From assembly GCF_030717955.1 (NCBI RefSeq), contig NZ_JAUZVY010000002.1, positions 434,001-498,000 of the forward strand: DNA of 64,000 bases, written 5' to 3'. This document shows positions 1-8,408 of this stretch, piece by piece. This DNA is from Alkalimonas delamerensis (lineage in GTDB: Bacteria; Pseudomonadota; Gammaproteobacteria; Enterobacterales; Alteromonadaceae). A model generated the notes under the pieces. It was given only the letters and a program-made list of their open reading frames with translations. It was not told the origin of the DNA and made no database searches. The translations under genes and the position numbers were made by a program. Position 1 is the first letter of the stretch; every line of letters starts with the position of its first letter.

Positions 1-1170
1 CAGCGCGAGTTCTTCTTCGATACCGCCATGCGCGGTCTGGACTGGCAGGATGCCAAAGCCCGTTATTTACCGCTGGTGAAACGGGTTTCGGATCGGCACG
101 AACTGGACGATGTGCTGGCGCAGATGATGGGTGAGCTGGACGCCTTGCACTCTCAGGTGCGAGGCGGTGAGTACCCGGGGCAAAGGCCAACACCAGCGGC
201 GGCCAGTCTGGGCGCGCGGCTTGAAACCAGCAGCGGTGGCGTGCGGATCGCTCACATTTACCGCACCGATCCAGACCTGCCTGCGCAGTTGGGCCCACTG
301 GCACAGCCTGGGGTCAATGCCCGCAATGGCGATGTGATAACCCACGTCAATGGCCGCCAGGTACGCAATCAGGCCGAGGTGCAGCAGCTGCTGCGCAATC
401 AGGTTGGGCATCAGGTGCTGCTGGATCTGACGCGGGGCCGCGAGCGGTTGCAAGCTGTGGTGGTCCCGGTCAATGCCGGGCGCGATCATCAGCTGCGTTA
501 TCTGGACTGGGTGCAACACAACGCGGCCAAAGTGGCCGAGGCTTCTGAACGTCGTTTTGGCTACCTGCATCTTTATGCGATGGGACCGAATGACATCGCC
601 AACTTTGCCCGCGAGTTCTATGCCAACATCGATAAGGAGGGGCTGATTATCGATGTGCGCCGCAACCGTGGTGGCAACATCGACAGCTGGATCATTGAAA
701 AGCTGCTACGCCGGGCCTGGGCTTTCTGGCAACCGACCCAGGGTGGGGCTTACACCAATATGCAGCAGACCTTCCGCGGTCATCTGGTGGTGTTGACCGA
801 TCAACTGACGTACTCCGACGGTGAAACCTTTGCCGCAGGGGTAAAAGCGCTGGAGCTTGGGCCTTTGGTGGGCATGCGCACCGCCGGCGCCGGTGTCTGG
901 TTAACCGGGCGCAATCTGCTGACCGATCGCGGTGTTGCCCGGGTGTCCGAAACGCCGCAGTTTGCGATGGACGGGCGTTACATCATTGAAGGCCATGGTG
1001 TTGAACCGGACTACACAGTACGCAATATGCCGGTAGCGACCTTCCGCGGCGAGGATGCACAGCTGAATTTTGCCATCGATTACCTGCGTGGCAAGCTGCA
1101 GCAAGAGCCGGTACCGGCGCTTAAAGCAGAGCCGCTGCGTCCGGGCCCGGCGGCCGATATCCGCCCTTAA
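1..1170 (+). CDS. Tricorn-like S41 peptidase, C-terminal part (5' end outside window)
   Basis: The reading frame is open back to base 1 (it reads QREFFFDTAM before the first ATG at 28), so this is the 3' part of a longer gene. Numbered from that ATG, the visible 380 residues hold a helical segment ending in LHSQVRGG (about 40-47), where tricorn-type enzymes carry a catalytic His. A PDZ domain follows (about 60-150), then an S41 protease core with DVRRNRGGN (209-217) and TYSDGE (261-266). Ser263 is the probable nucleophile, and the acidic residue of the triad is probably in EGHGVEPDY. Tricorn homologues usually have N-terminal beta-propellers that would lie upstream. The likely role is peptide degradation, cytoplasmic or periplasmic; the N-terminus that would decide is missing. 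It converges on the tgpA operon. Confidence 0.85.
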   Translation, partial: QREFFFDTAMRGLDWQDAKARYLPLVKRVSDRHELDDVLAQMMGELDALHSQVRGGEYPGQRPTPAAASLGARLETSSGGVRIAHIYRTDPDLPAQLGPLAQPGVNARNGDVITHVNGRQVRNQAEVQQLLRNQVGHQVLLDLTRGRERLQAVVVPVNAGRDHQLRYLDWVQHNAAKVAEASERRFGYLHLYAMGPNDIANFAREFYANIDKEGLIIDVRRNRGGNIDSWIIEKLLRRAWAFWQPTQGGAYTNMQQTFRGHLVVLTDQLTYSDGETFAAGVKALELGPLVGMRTAGAGVWLTGRNLLTDRGVARVSETPQFAMDGRYIIEGHGVEPDYTVRNMPVATFRGEDAQLNFAIDYLRGKLQQEPVPALKAEPLRPGPAADIRP

Positions 1171-1245
1171 CGGCTGAACGCTGTCCACCGGTTTGGTGGG
1201 CAGCAAGGCAGTGCTTGGAAGGGGAATGCTGTTTCAGGCTGGAAA

Positions 1246-3192
1246 CTAGCTAGATTGCGCTGTAAGCCTCAGCCGGGCCAGGGTTTTGCGCTGTTGCTTG
1301 AGCAACTGAATCAGCTTGGTTGCGGCCTGCTCATCCTCAGCAAAAACGCTGCGCTCGTACAGCTGATTGATCTGCATCAGCAAGGCTGCTTGTTCAGGCG
1401 CTTGAGCAGCCAGTTGCACCAAGGCCTGTTGGTAGCTGTCTGCATTGGCTTTGTGCCTGAGGGCAGGGATGGCCAGCAGCAAGCGAGCCGAAAGGCCAGC
1501 AGGCTGATGCCGCCGCCAGCGTCGCCACAGCCACAAGGCTGTGCTGGTGACAAGCAGCAATAAGCAAGCGGCCAACAGTGGGTACAGCCAGCGCTGCCAA
1601 AAGGCTTTGATGCTCGACCAGAGCGCATCCTGGCGTTGCTGGTTAAAACCCAGCACCCACACCGACCAGTAGTAATCCAGATGCATCAATTGCAACCGCA
1701 GCTGCCCCAACAGCGGCAGTTGCCCAAAGAAGCCCTGACCCAATAAAAAGCGGTCCTCATCCGGCAAGGCGCCGTCGAGCCCATCCAGCACCCGCTCTGG
1801 TGCAATGGCTGCTGTCGGATCCAGTGGGTGCCAGACGCCATCCACCAGGTACTCCACCCAGGCATGGGCATCGCGTTGCCGCACCAGCAAGTACTGCTGC
1901 TCGGGGTACCAGTCACCGCCTAAATAGCCCCCGACCACCCGGGCTGGGATCCCGGCCTGGCGCAGCAATAAGGCGGTGGCGGAAGCATAATGACTGCAAA
2001 AGCCGGCCCGACTGCCAAACAAAAAATCATCGACACTGTGCCGTCCTAACGGCGGCGGCCTGAGCGTGTAGTAGAATTCTTGGTGACGAAAATGCTGCAA
2101 GATGGCTTCGGCCATCGCATGGGGCGAGGGCGCCTGGGCTGCCAGCGCATCGGCAAACTCCTGACTGCGCGGATTGTGATTTCCGGTCATCGAATTCCAG
2201 TGGACTTCCGCGTTATCACTGACAGCAACGGGCTGCAAGCTGCTTTGCAGCTGATAGCTGATGCGCTGACTGATGGGTCGCTGATGCCTCAGCAAGCCGG
2301 CTGGCAGTGCCTCGAGCTCTGCACTCCACTGCAGCGGCATGCCAAGGCTGAAAACGCTGCGCTGAAAGCTGGGCTCTGCGATCACTTGATAACTCAGCGT
2401 ATCGCTCTGGACTTCGGCTGGAGACTGGGCTCTGGCACGGCGGTGAAAATCCGGGTGCACCGACCAACGGCGGCCATCAAAACGTTCAAACACCTTGGCC
2501 CGCCAGTAGCGCTCAGACTCCGCCGGCGGCCCTTCATCAAAACGAACCCGAAAGGCTGTGGCATTGCTTTGCACCAGCTGCTCGATGGTGCCAGGCTCAA
2601 TCTCATTGGCCAGACCGGTGATGGCTTGCTGGGAGTTGGGCAGTTGCCATAAGGGTGCCAAGCGGGGGAAGAGTAAAAACAGCCCCAGCCACAATGGGAT
2701 TAACAGCAGTAAAAACCGGCTGTCAGCTTTTAGTTGCTGCGTGCTGGGCCAGCGCTCGGCAAACAGCAGGTACTGCAATAGCAAGTTCATCGCCGTGGCG
2801 GTAAAAATTAAGGCCGCCATCGTCATCGACTGATGAAACAAGAAGCAACACCCCAGCACAAAGTACTGCACCCAGACCAGCTGCCGGGCTTCACTTTGGC
2901 GTGACAGGGCCAGCAAGCGCAGCAGAGCCGACAGCAGCAAGATATGCATCAGGAAATTCATTGCGCCAAGTTGCCTGAGGCTGAGTACAAAGCCCAGCGC
3001 TATGGCGGCGGCAATCAGGTTGACAGCGCGCAGGCTCAGCACCGGCAACTTGTCCATCGCTTGCAAAAATGCCAGCAGATTCAGCAGCAAAAACAGCGTC
3101 AGACTCCACCACTGCCAGGCTGGTAGCAGCAACAAAATCAGCAGGCATTGCAATGCCGGTGCCAGTAAAAAGAAACGTTGCTGGCTCAGCAT
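1246..3192 (-). CDS. tgpA: TgpA-type transglutaminase-like membrane protein (DUF3488/DUF4129)
   Basis: A 648-aa inner-membrane protein. About five or six N-terminal TM segments (residues 1-190) precede a periplasmic transglutaminase-like domain. A further TM segment (LLAACLLLLVTSTALWLW) and a cytoplasmic tail follow. The papain-like triad is visible as Cys in SRAGFCSHYAS, His in DAHAWVEYL and Asp in WHPLDPTAA. The frame is open further upstream, but the ATG at 3192-3190 overlaps the stop of the preceding DUF58 gene by 7 nt, which fits a coupled operon and places the first TM right after the start. MoxR, DUF58 and TgpA genes commonly travel together. TgpA is essential in Pseudomonas aeruginosa, but its substrate is unclear to me. 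Last gene of the leftward operon. Confidence 0.88.
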   Translation of the reverse strand: MLSQQRFFLLAPALQCLLILLLLPAWQWWSLTLFLLLNLLAFLQAMDKLPVLSLRAVNLIAAAIALGFVLSLRQLGAMNFLMHILLLSALLRLLALSRQSEARQLVWVQYFVLGCCFLFHQSMTMAALIFTATAMNLLLQYLLFAERWPSTQQLKADSRFLLLLIPLWLGLFLLFPRLAPLWQLPNSQQAITGLANEIEPGTIEQLVQSNATAFRVRFDEGPPAESERYWRAKVFERFDGRRWSVHPDFHRRARAQSPAEVQSDTLSYQVIAEPSFQRSVFSLGMPLQWSAELEALPAGLLRHQRPISQRISYQLQSSLQPVAVSDNAEVHWNSMTGNHNPRSQEFADALAAQAPSPHAMAEAILQHFRHQEFYYTLRPPPLGRHSVDDFLFGSRAGFCSHYASATALLLRQAGIPARVVGGYLGGDWYPEQQYLLVRQRDAHAWVEYLVDGVWHPLDPTAAIAPERVLDGLDGALPDEDRFLLGQGFFGQLPLLGQLRLQLMHLDYYWSVWVLGFNQQRQDALWSSIKAFWQRWLYPLLAACLLLLVTSTALWLWRRWRRHQPAGLSARLLLAIPALRHKANADSYQQALVQLAAQAPEQAALLMQINQLYERSVFAEDEQAATKLIQLLKQQRKTLARLRLTAQSS

Positions 3193-4130
3193 AGTGCCAG
3201 CCTTTGCAAACATTGCTGCAGGTGAAGTGGGCCCAGTGCGGGTTCGAGTTGTCCTTTTGGCGTGCGCAAGCCATAAGGCTGACCTTTGGACTCCAGCGCC
3301 AGCAGCTGATAACAGACTTCGGACAGGCATTGCTCCAGCGCAGCCCCTTGCAGCGGCGGCACCTCCAGCCAACGGGGATCGGCCTGAAAACTCTGCTCGG
3401 CCACCCGGACCACCGGATGATCGGGTTGGCGGGCCAGTCGTTTCCAGTGCAGTCGCTTGATGGGATCGCCTGGTTGGTAGTTTTTAAGCTGCTCTGGCAA
3501 GGACGAAGCAAGCTGCTGTTGCTGATCTTCGGTTTGTGCCGCACCGTGCGCTGGTTGCTGCGGTGGCAGCGGGGCCGGGTAGACCCAGTAGCTGAGCTCG
3601 GCCGGCAAGTAACTCCAGCAGCGTATCAGACCAAGCGGGTAATCGCTGGCAATGGTCAGCACCCCGGTCTGATAGTGACCACGTTTTGGCTCTGTCCAGC
3701 GCAGCGCGGCTTGCTGCTGATTGCTAAGCACAGTGCTGCTGTTGTGGCAGCTGAGCTTTAACGCCTGAAAACCATGGCGGCTGCTCAGGCGAAGATTCAG
3801 CTGCAGGCTCTGGCCGGCATGGATTGGCTCCGGTGGCTGCAGCTCGATACACAGGCCGGCCAGATTGCGCCAGGCAAACCAGATGCTGAGCACAAAAACA
3901 CTGAGCAGCAGGTAGCCCAGCAGGAGAATCAGGTTGTTCTGGTAGTTGGTACCTAGCAGGTACAGCAGCACAATCAACAGCACAAACCAAAAGCCATAGC
4001 GGGTTGGGAACACCAGCAGGGTGGCGTGATTGAGCTGAAAGCTGGACGCGCTGTTGAATTTCTTTGCCAGCCAGCGCTGCATCAAGCGCTGAACTTGCTG
4101 GCGATAGCGTTGAAGCCGTTTCATCGACAT
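3186..4130 (-). CDS. DUF58 domain protein
   Basis: A 314-aa protein of the DUF58 family, usually encoded next to MoxR ATPases and probably working with them as a VWA-like partner. Two adjacent TM segments near residues 32-75 (FPTRYGFWFVLLIVLLYLL and the following LLLGYLLLSVFVLSIWFAW) precede a soluble beta-rich region. The family hallmark lies near the C-terminus: QLKNYQPGDPIKRLHWKRLA. The frame extends upstream into moxR, but an ATG at 4130 follows the moxR stop (4138-4140) closely and has AAAGG just upstream; a second ATG at 4124 is an equally plausible start. It overlaps tgpA by 7 nt. Confidence 0.85.
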   Translation of the reverse strand: MSMKRLQRYRQQVQRLMQRWLAKKFNSASSFQLNHATLLVFPTRYGFWFVLLIVLLYLLGTNYQNNLILLLGYLLLSVFVLSIWFAWRNLAGLCIELQPPEPIHAGQSLQLNLRLSSRHGFQALKLSCHNSSTVLSNQQQAALRWTEPKRGHYQTGVLTIASDYPLGLIRCWSYLPAELSYWVYPAPLPPQQPAHGAAQTEDQQQQLASSLPEQLKNYQPGDPIKRLHWKRLARQPDHPVVRVAEQSFQADPRWLEVPPLQGAALEQCLSEVCYQLLALESKGQPYGLRTPKGQLEPALGPLHLQQCLQRLALC

Positions 4131-4137
4131 CAGGCCT

Positions 4138-5046
4138 TTAGATCGAGCACGGTGTTTCCCGCAGCAGCAATTGGCTCCAGTGGCAGTTGGCAGCATGGGA
4201 TTTTGGATCCAGCCGGTGCTCAGCAACCGCCGGGAACACGGTTTGCACATCCTCGGCCCGCACGTAATCACGGCCTTGCAGCAAAGCCCAGGCTTTGGCG
4301 GCTTGCAAGATGGCTTTGGCGGCCCTTGGTGACAACGGCAAGGTATCGGGGTGCTCTCTGCTGTGCCCAACCAGATCCAACAGGTAATGGATCAAAGGCT
4401 CTGACGCCTTGACGTGAGGTACCTTGTCTTGCAGGGCTTTGAGTTGCTCCAGACTGAGCTGCTGTTGCAGCAGGCTGAGGCGGGACTGGCCGCGATCCTG
4501 GTCCAGCAGCTCAAACTCTGCCGCTCTGTCGGGAAAGCCGAGGGACAGGCGCATCAGGAAGCGATCCAGTTGCGACTCAGGCAAGGCTGAGGTACCGGAC
4601 TGATCCAGTGGGTTCTGCGTGGCAATCACAAAGTAAGGGGATGGCAGTGGCCGGGTATCGCCATCCACCGACACTTGTTGCTCCTCCATCGCTTCTAACA
4701 GCGCACTTTGGGTTTTCGGACTGGCGCGGTTGATTTCATCCGCCAGCAACAAATGGGTAAAGACCGGGCCGGGTTGGAAGCTGAACTGATGGGAGCGGCT
4801 GTCGTAGATGTTCATTCCCAACAGATCACCTGGCAGCAAATCGCTGGTAAATTGCACCCGTCGGTACGACAAGCTCAGGCTATCGGCCAACGCATGGGCC
4901 AGAGTGGTTTTGCCCATGCCTGGCAAGTCTTCCAGCAGCAGGTGGCCTCTGGCCAGCAGGCAGCAGAGTGCCAGTTTGATTTGGGACTCTTTGCCAAGAA
5001 TAATCCGGTTTAGATGCTGCTCAATTGCCTGAAAGTCTGCAAGCAC
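4138..5046 (-). CDS. MoxR-family AAA+ ATPase
   Basis: A 302-aa AAA+ ATPase of the MoxR group, thought to act as a chaperone for maturation of protein complexes. Walker A is GMGKTTLA, Walker B is LLLADEINRA, followed by the family motif ALLEAMEEQQVS. Sensor-type ATQNPLDQSG is also present. The start is read as GTG at 5046-5044, because AGGAG lies 5 nt upstream and no in-frame ATG is available there; an overlapping ATG two bases upstream is in another frame. First gene of the moxR-DUF58-tgpA operon. Confidence 0.9.
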   Translation of the reverse strand: MLADFQAIEQHLNRIILGKESQIKLALCCLLARGHLLLEDLPGMGKTTLAHALADSLSLSYRRVQFTSDLLPGDLLGMNIYDSRSHQFSFQPGPVFTHLLLADEINRASPKTQSALLEAMEEQQVSVDGDTRPLPSPYFVIATQNPLDQSGTSALPESQLDRFLMRLSLGFPDRAAEFELLDQDRGQSRLSLLQQQLSLEQLKALQDKVPHVKASEPLIHYLLDLVGHSREHPDTLPLSPRAAKAILQAAKAWALLQGRDYVRAEDVQTVFPAVAEHRLDPKSHAANCHWSQLLLRETPCSI

Positions 5047-5100
5047 ATCAACTCCTTAGAAAAGTGCTTCTCTTAGCTTAAGATAGCAAGTTCTGCGGCA

Positions 5101-5129
5101 ATAAAAAAGGCGGCCTGAAGCGGCCGCCT
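5101..5129 (-). terminator. Rho-independent terminator of the S8 protease gene
   Basis: A perfect 8-bp stem (AGGCGGCC at 5108-5115 and GGCCGCCT at 5122-5129) with a 6-nt loop. On the minus strand it is followed by a run of six T (5107-5102). It lies 22 nt past the protease stop codon. Confidence 0.9.
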
Positions 5130-5151
5130 GCATTAAAAAGTCAGGGCTGAA

Positions 5152-7644
5152 TTAAAACTGTGCCACAACTTCTGCCGAGCATTGCTCTGTGCCTTCTGCA
5201 CACAGCTGATACACCACGTGATCGGCTGTGGTGTTGAAGCGATCACGGTAGCGCTCGTCGTTTTCCAGAGTCGCAACTTTGCTGCCATTGCGGTACAGGT
5301 CGACCCGACCTTCAGCACCACTCCAGCGCAAATCAACAATGCTGGAACCGGTACGGGCTTGTTGCGCACGTTGGATCCACAAGTCAATGTTGCTGATGGC
5401 ATCTGATACGGTAACCGTCTGGCTGCTCGAGCCGGTTAACCCCAGGCCATCGGTGACTGTTAAGTTCACCTGGTAGCTGCCTGATGCCGCATAGAGGTGC
5501 GACGGGTTTTGCTCAGTGGAGCTGTTGCCGTCACCGAAATCCCAGTCCCAGCTGACGATGATGTCGTCACCTTCGCTGCTTTGGTCGGTGAAATCAACCA
5601 ACAAACCAGAAGCGCTGAAGCTAAAGCCTGCTTCCGGAGCTTCTGGATCTGGATCCACCACATCGCCATCTGGCAGAGCCGTCAATGTCAGGTTCCAGTG
5701 GTTCAGGGTGCCGGTATCCAGCGCCGCGTTATCAGAGACAAACAAGGTCCAGTCGCCTTGCATGCTTTCACCGTTGAAGGTATCCAGCTGCCAGCTCTGG
5801 ATCAGATCATCGGCGCTGCCACCTGTCCGGTTGTGCAGGGTATGAACGGTGCCTTCCGGCGAGGTTAAGCGAACAATCAAGTCGCCACGCCAGGTGTGGG
5901 TAATGTTGACACCAACCTCGGTGCCAAAGACCGCGCCGGCCTGACCGACAGAGATCACGCTTTCAATGCCGCTAGGATCGTTATCCGGAATGGAGATCGG
6001 GGTGGTATTCTCGTATGGGAAGTCCACCAGGCCCTGCGGCGTGACGTTCAGGTTTGCTGTGGTTTGACGAACCAGCTCACCCGTTGCTGCATCGGTGGCC
6101 GTCACCAGGAATTGATAGCTGCCCCATGCCGTATCGGCCGTGGTATCCACCATCAGAGAGACGGTATCTCCCGGGTAAGCCTGCTCGGAAGAGAGGCTCA
6201 CGCCAGCCAATGCTGGTGTGGACTCGACAGAGAGCAGAATTTCATCGTTCCAGTCAGCAACAGAGCTAAAGGACAAGGCAAAGCTGGTTTGATCTCCGGC
6301 CACGATGTCCTGGTTACGAGGATCCAGGCTCATGCGGAAACCAGGTGCTGGATCAGCCTCTTCCAGCGCACGCGCAACATTTAAGCGCTTGCCAGAAACG
6401 GTACGGCCATCCAACGCAGAGATGGCATCACCGGATTGCATCAGGATGTCTTTCATTTCCAGTGCTGAAATGCCTGGATCCAGTGACCAGACCAAAGCCG
6501 CTGCACCAGCCACATGAGGAGCGGCCATCGAGGTGCCGTTGAAGGTCGCGTAGCTGGCGCCTGGCACGGTGGACAAAATCGCTGAGCCTGGTGCACCCAG
6601 GTCAACACTTTCCAGACCGAAGTTTGAGAAACCTGACAAGTTGTCATTACGGTCGGTTGACGCTACGGACACAATGATGTCTGAGTCGTAGGCTGCCGGA
6701 TACATCGGGAATTGATCCGCGTTCCGGGCATCGTTGCCTGCAGCAGCAATGAACAGAATGCCAGCGTCGCCACCATCTTCAATGGCCAATTTTAAAGCTT
6801 CAGAAAAGCCACCGCCACCCCAGGAGTTGTTGGTTGCTTTGACATCAACACCATGATTGAGCTTCAGATCAGTAAAGTAGCTGATACACTCAATGGCACC
6901 GGCCGTAGAGCCGCCACCGGCACCCAGGAACTGACAAGGGATCAGGGTTACATTCCAGCTAACACCCACCACGCCAACACCATTGTCACCGACAGCACCA
7001 ATGGTACCGGCAACGTGCGTACCGTGGCTGCCGCTGTCCATTGGGTCGCCGCTTGAGTTCAGTGTTGACCAACCAAACTGATGACCAGGATAGCTGCCAT
7101 CATTTTCCCAACGGTTGGCGATCAGATCAGGGTGGTTGTAATCCATACCGGTATCAATCACACCGATAATGATGTCACGGCTACCAGTGGTGACTTCCCA
7201 GGCCTCGAGCGCGCTGATATCGGCACCCGGTGTACCACCGCTTTGGCCGGTGTTGTGCAAGCCCCATAACTCATTAAAACGTGGATCATTTGGACTCAGT
7301 GGAGAAGCCAGCGACTGCACCATGTAGTTCGGCTCAGCCAGCTCAATGGCCGGGTGGCGACTTAACTTTTTAATCAGATAATCGCGGTCGACGCCTTGAG
7401 GAATTCGGACTTTGGCAATGCGGCCATCGGCAACATGCTTCATTCGAACGTCACGACCTTGGGCGTCCAGTTCCCGTAACGAAACACCAGAGCGGCGCAT
7501 CACCATTTCACGCTCTGCTTTACCTGTACCAGGTTTAAATACGACGAGAATGGAATCATCAGCTGCTTGTTGTGGCGCAGCCATTACACTTCCAGCAACC
7601 AGGGCAGCAGCGACTGCCAGGGTCAATTTTTTGAGTTGTCGCAT
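5152..7644 (-). CDS. Secreted subtilisin-like serine protease (S8) with P-proprotein and PKD domains
   Basis: An 830-aa secreted protease. A Sec signal peptide (about 1-22, cleavage near VMA-AP) is followed by an I9-like propeptide (about 30-110). The S8 catalytic domain has Asp164 (GVIDTG), His207 (SHGTHVAG), oxyanion Asn304 (AAAGND) and Ser372 (NGTSMAAPHVAG). A beta-rich linker of about 100 residues comes next, then a P/Homo B domain (near FPYENTTPISIPD to LNHWNLTL). A PKD domain follows (WDWDFGDGNSS), then a short C-terminal beta module. PKD and P domains in related extracellular enzymes help bind or loosen insoluble protein such as collagen, so a role in scavenging protein is likely. Start ATG at 7644 has AAGG about 10 nt upstream. 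A single-gene unit with its own terminator. Confidence 0.95.
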   Translation of the reverse strand: MRQLKKLTLAVAAALVAGSVMAAPQQAADDSILVVFKPGTGKAEREMVMRRSGVSLRELDAQGRDVRMKHVADGRIAKVRIPQGVDRDYLIKKLSRHPAIELAEPNYMVQSLASPLSPNDPRFNELWGLHNTGQSGGTPGADISALEAWEVTTGSRDIIIGVIDTGMDYNHPDLIANRWENDGSYPGHQFGWSTLNSSGDPMDSGSHGTHVAGTIGAVGDNGVGVVGVSWNVTLIPCQFLGAGGGSTAGAIECISYFTDLKLNHGVDVKATNNSWGGGGFSEALKLAIEDGGDAGILFIAAAGNDARNADQFPMYPAAYDSDIIVSVASTDRNDNLSGFSNFGLESVDLGAPGSAILSTVPGASYATFNGTSMAAPHVAGAAALVWSLDPGISALEMKDILMQSGDAISALDGRTVSGKRLNVARALEEADPAPGFRMSLDPRNQDIVAGDQTSFALSFSSVADWNDEILLSVESTPALAGVSLSSEQAYPGDTVSLMVDTTADTAWGSYQFLVTATDAATGELVRQTTANLNVTPQGLVDFPYENTTPISIPDNDPSGIESVISVGQAGAVFGTEVGVNITHTWRGDLIVRLTSPEGTVHTLHNRTGGSADDLIQSWQLDTFNGESMQGDWTLFVSDNAALDTGTLNHWNLTLTALPDGDVVDPDPEAPEAGFSFSASGLLVDFTDQSSEGDDIIVSWDWDFGDGNSSTEQNPSHLYAASGSYQVNLTVTDGLGLTGSSSQTVTVSDAISNIDLWIQRAQQARTGSSIVDLRWSGAEGRVDLYRNGSKVATLENDERYRDRFNTTADHVVYQLCAEGTEQCSAEVVAQF

Positions 7645-7938
7645 AAGATGTGTACCTTATTGTCATTATAGTTAAATAATTGCACTTATATTAAGCACCC
7701 GTAATCAATAACATAATTCATCTTTAAAAAAACAACTTGAAAATAAATATAGTACTTTATTACTAGTTCATGAGTGGGGGTAGTTGTAAATGGAGTTGCT
7801 GTAAATGGTTGTTTTAGCGGCTGAAGATTATCTTCAATTTTTATTTTTTACCGATAAAAATAACTCTTTCATCTTATTGAACTAACCACAGAATCTTATA
7901 GTTTAGTTTGGTCTTAAAAATGCAATGGGTGGTTTGCT
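7645..7938. other. AT-rich divergent intergenic region between protease and curli operon
   Basis: About 290 bp without a gene, clearly more AT-rich than its flanks. It must carry the promoters of both the leftward protease and the rightward csg genes. A TATAAT (minus strand, 7670-7665) lies too close to the protease ribosome binding site to be its only promoter. I could not assign a convincing -35/-10 pair or CsgD site by eye. Confidence 0.5.
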
Positions 7939-8349
7939 TTGTTAACATTTAGCCGGATATCTCTTTTATTGGTTGCCATAGCCGCTGGCTTCAGCGCCAT
8001 TGCTGATGCCAGCGAGTTGCCATTACCGCTGGCATCCTTACTGGAGCGCCAACAACTTGCCAACCATGTTGCGCTTGAGCAGCGCGGTTCTTTCAACGTC
8101 ATGTTGGTTGAGCAGCTGGGTCAGGCCAATGTGGCTTTGTTGCAGCAGTCGGGCTACATGAATCAGTTGGTGCTTCGCCAGCAAGGGATTGGCAATGAAG
8201 CCCGAATCCAACAGCTTGGTGACTTTAATGACATCAATGTGTTGCAACAAGGCGATTTTAACCTTATCCAGGTCCATCAATACGGTGGGTCTGGTTTTAG
8301 TATCGAGCAAATAGGGAACCATGCTGAGCTGTCGATAGTGCAGTACTGA
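7939..8349 (+). CDS. csgB: Curli nucleator CsgB-like protein
   Basis: A 136-aa secreted protein. A signal peptide (about 1-22, ending near AIADA) is followed by a short linker and about seven curlin half-repeats spaced 11 residues apart: EQRGSFN, EQLGQAN, QQSGYMN, RQQGIGN, QQLGDFN, QQGDFN and EQIGNH. This repeat type builds the amyloid beta-solenoid of curli, and CsgB nucleates CsgA fibres at the cell surface. The only in-frame start that keeps the signal peptide is TTG at 7939: an in-frame TAA lies at 7915-7917 and there is no ATG or GTG between. A weak GGTGG lies 7 nt upstream. First gene of csgBAEFG. It could be called a minor curlin; position and size favour CsgB. Confidence 0.85.
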   Translation: MLTFSRISLLLVAIAAGFSAIADASELPLPLASLLERQQLANHVALEQRGSFNVMLVEQLGQANVALLQQSGYMNQLVLRQQGIGNEARIQQLGDFNDINVLQQGDFNLIQVHQYGGSGFSIEQIGNHAELSIVQY

Positions 8350-8408
8350 ATCGGCATCCTGAGTAACTGAAGTGGAAGTAAGTACAATAATAAATCTGGA
8401 GTACAACT

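Noticed and set aside
1800..2652. Plus-strand frames of 87 and 190 codons inside tgpA
   Set aside because: Antisense to a clear transglutaminase domain.
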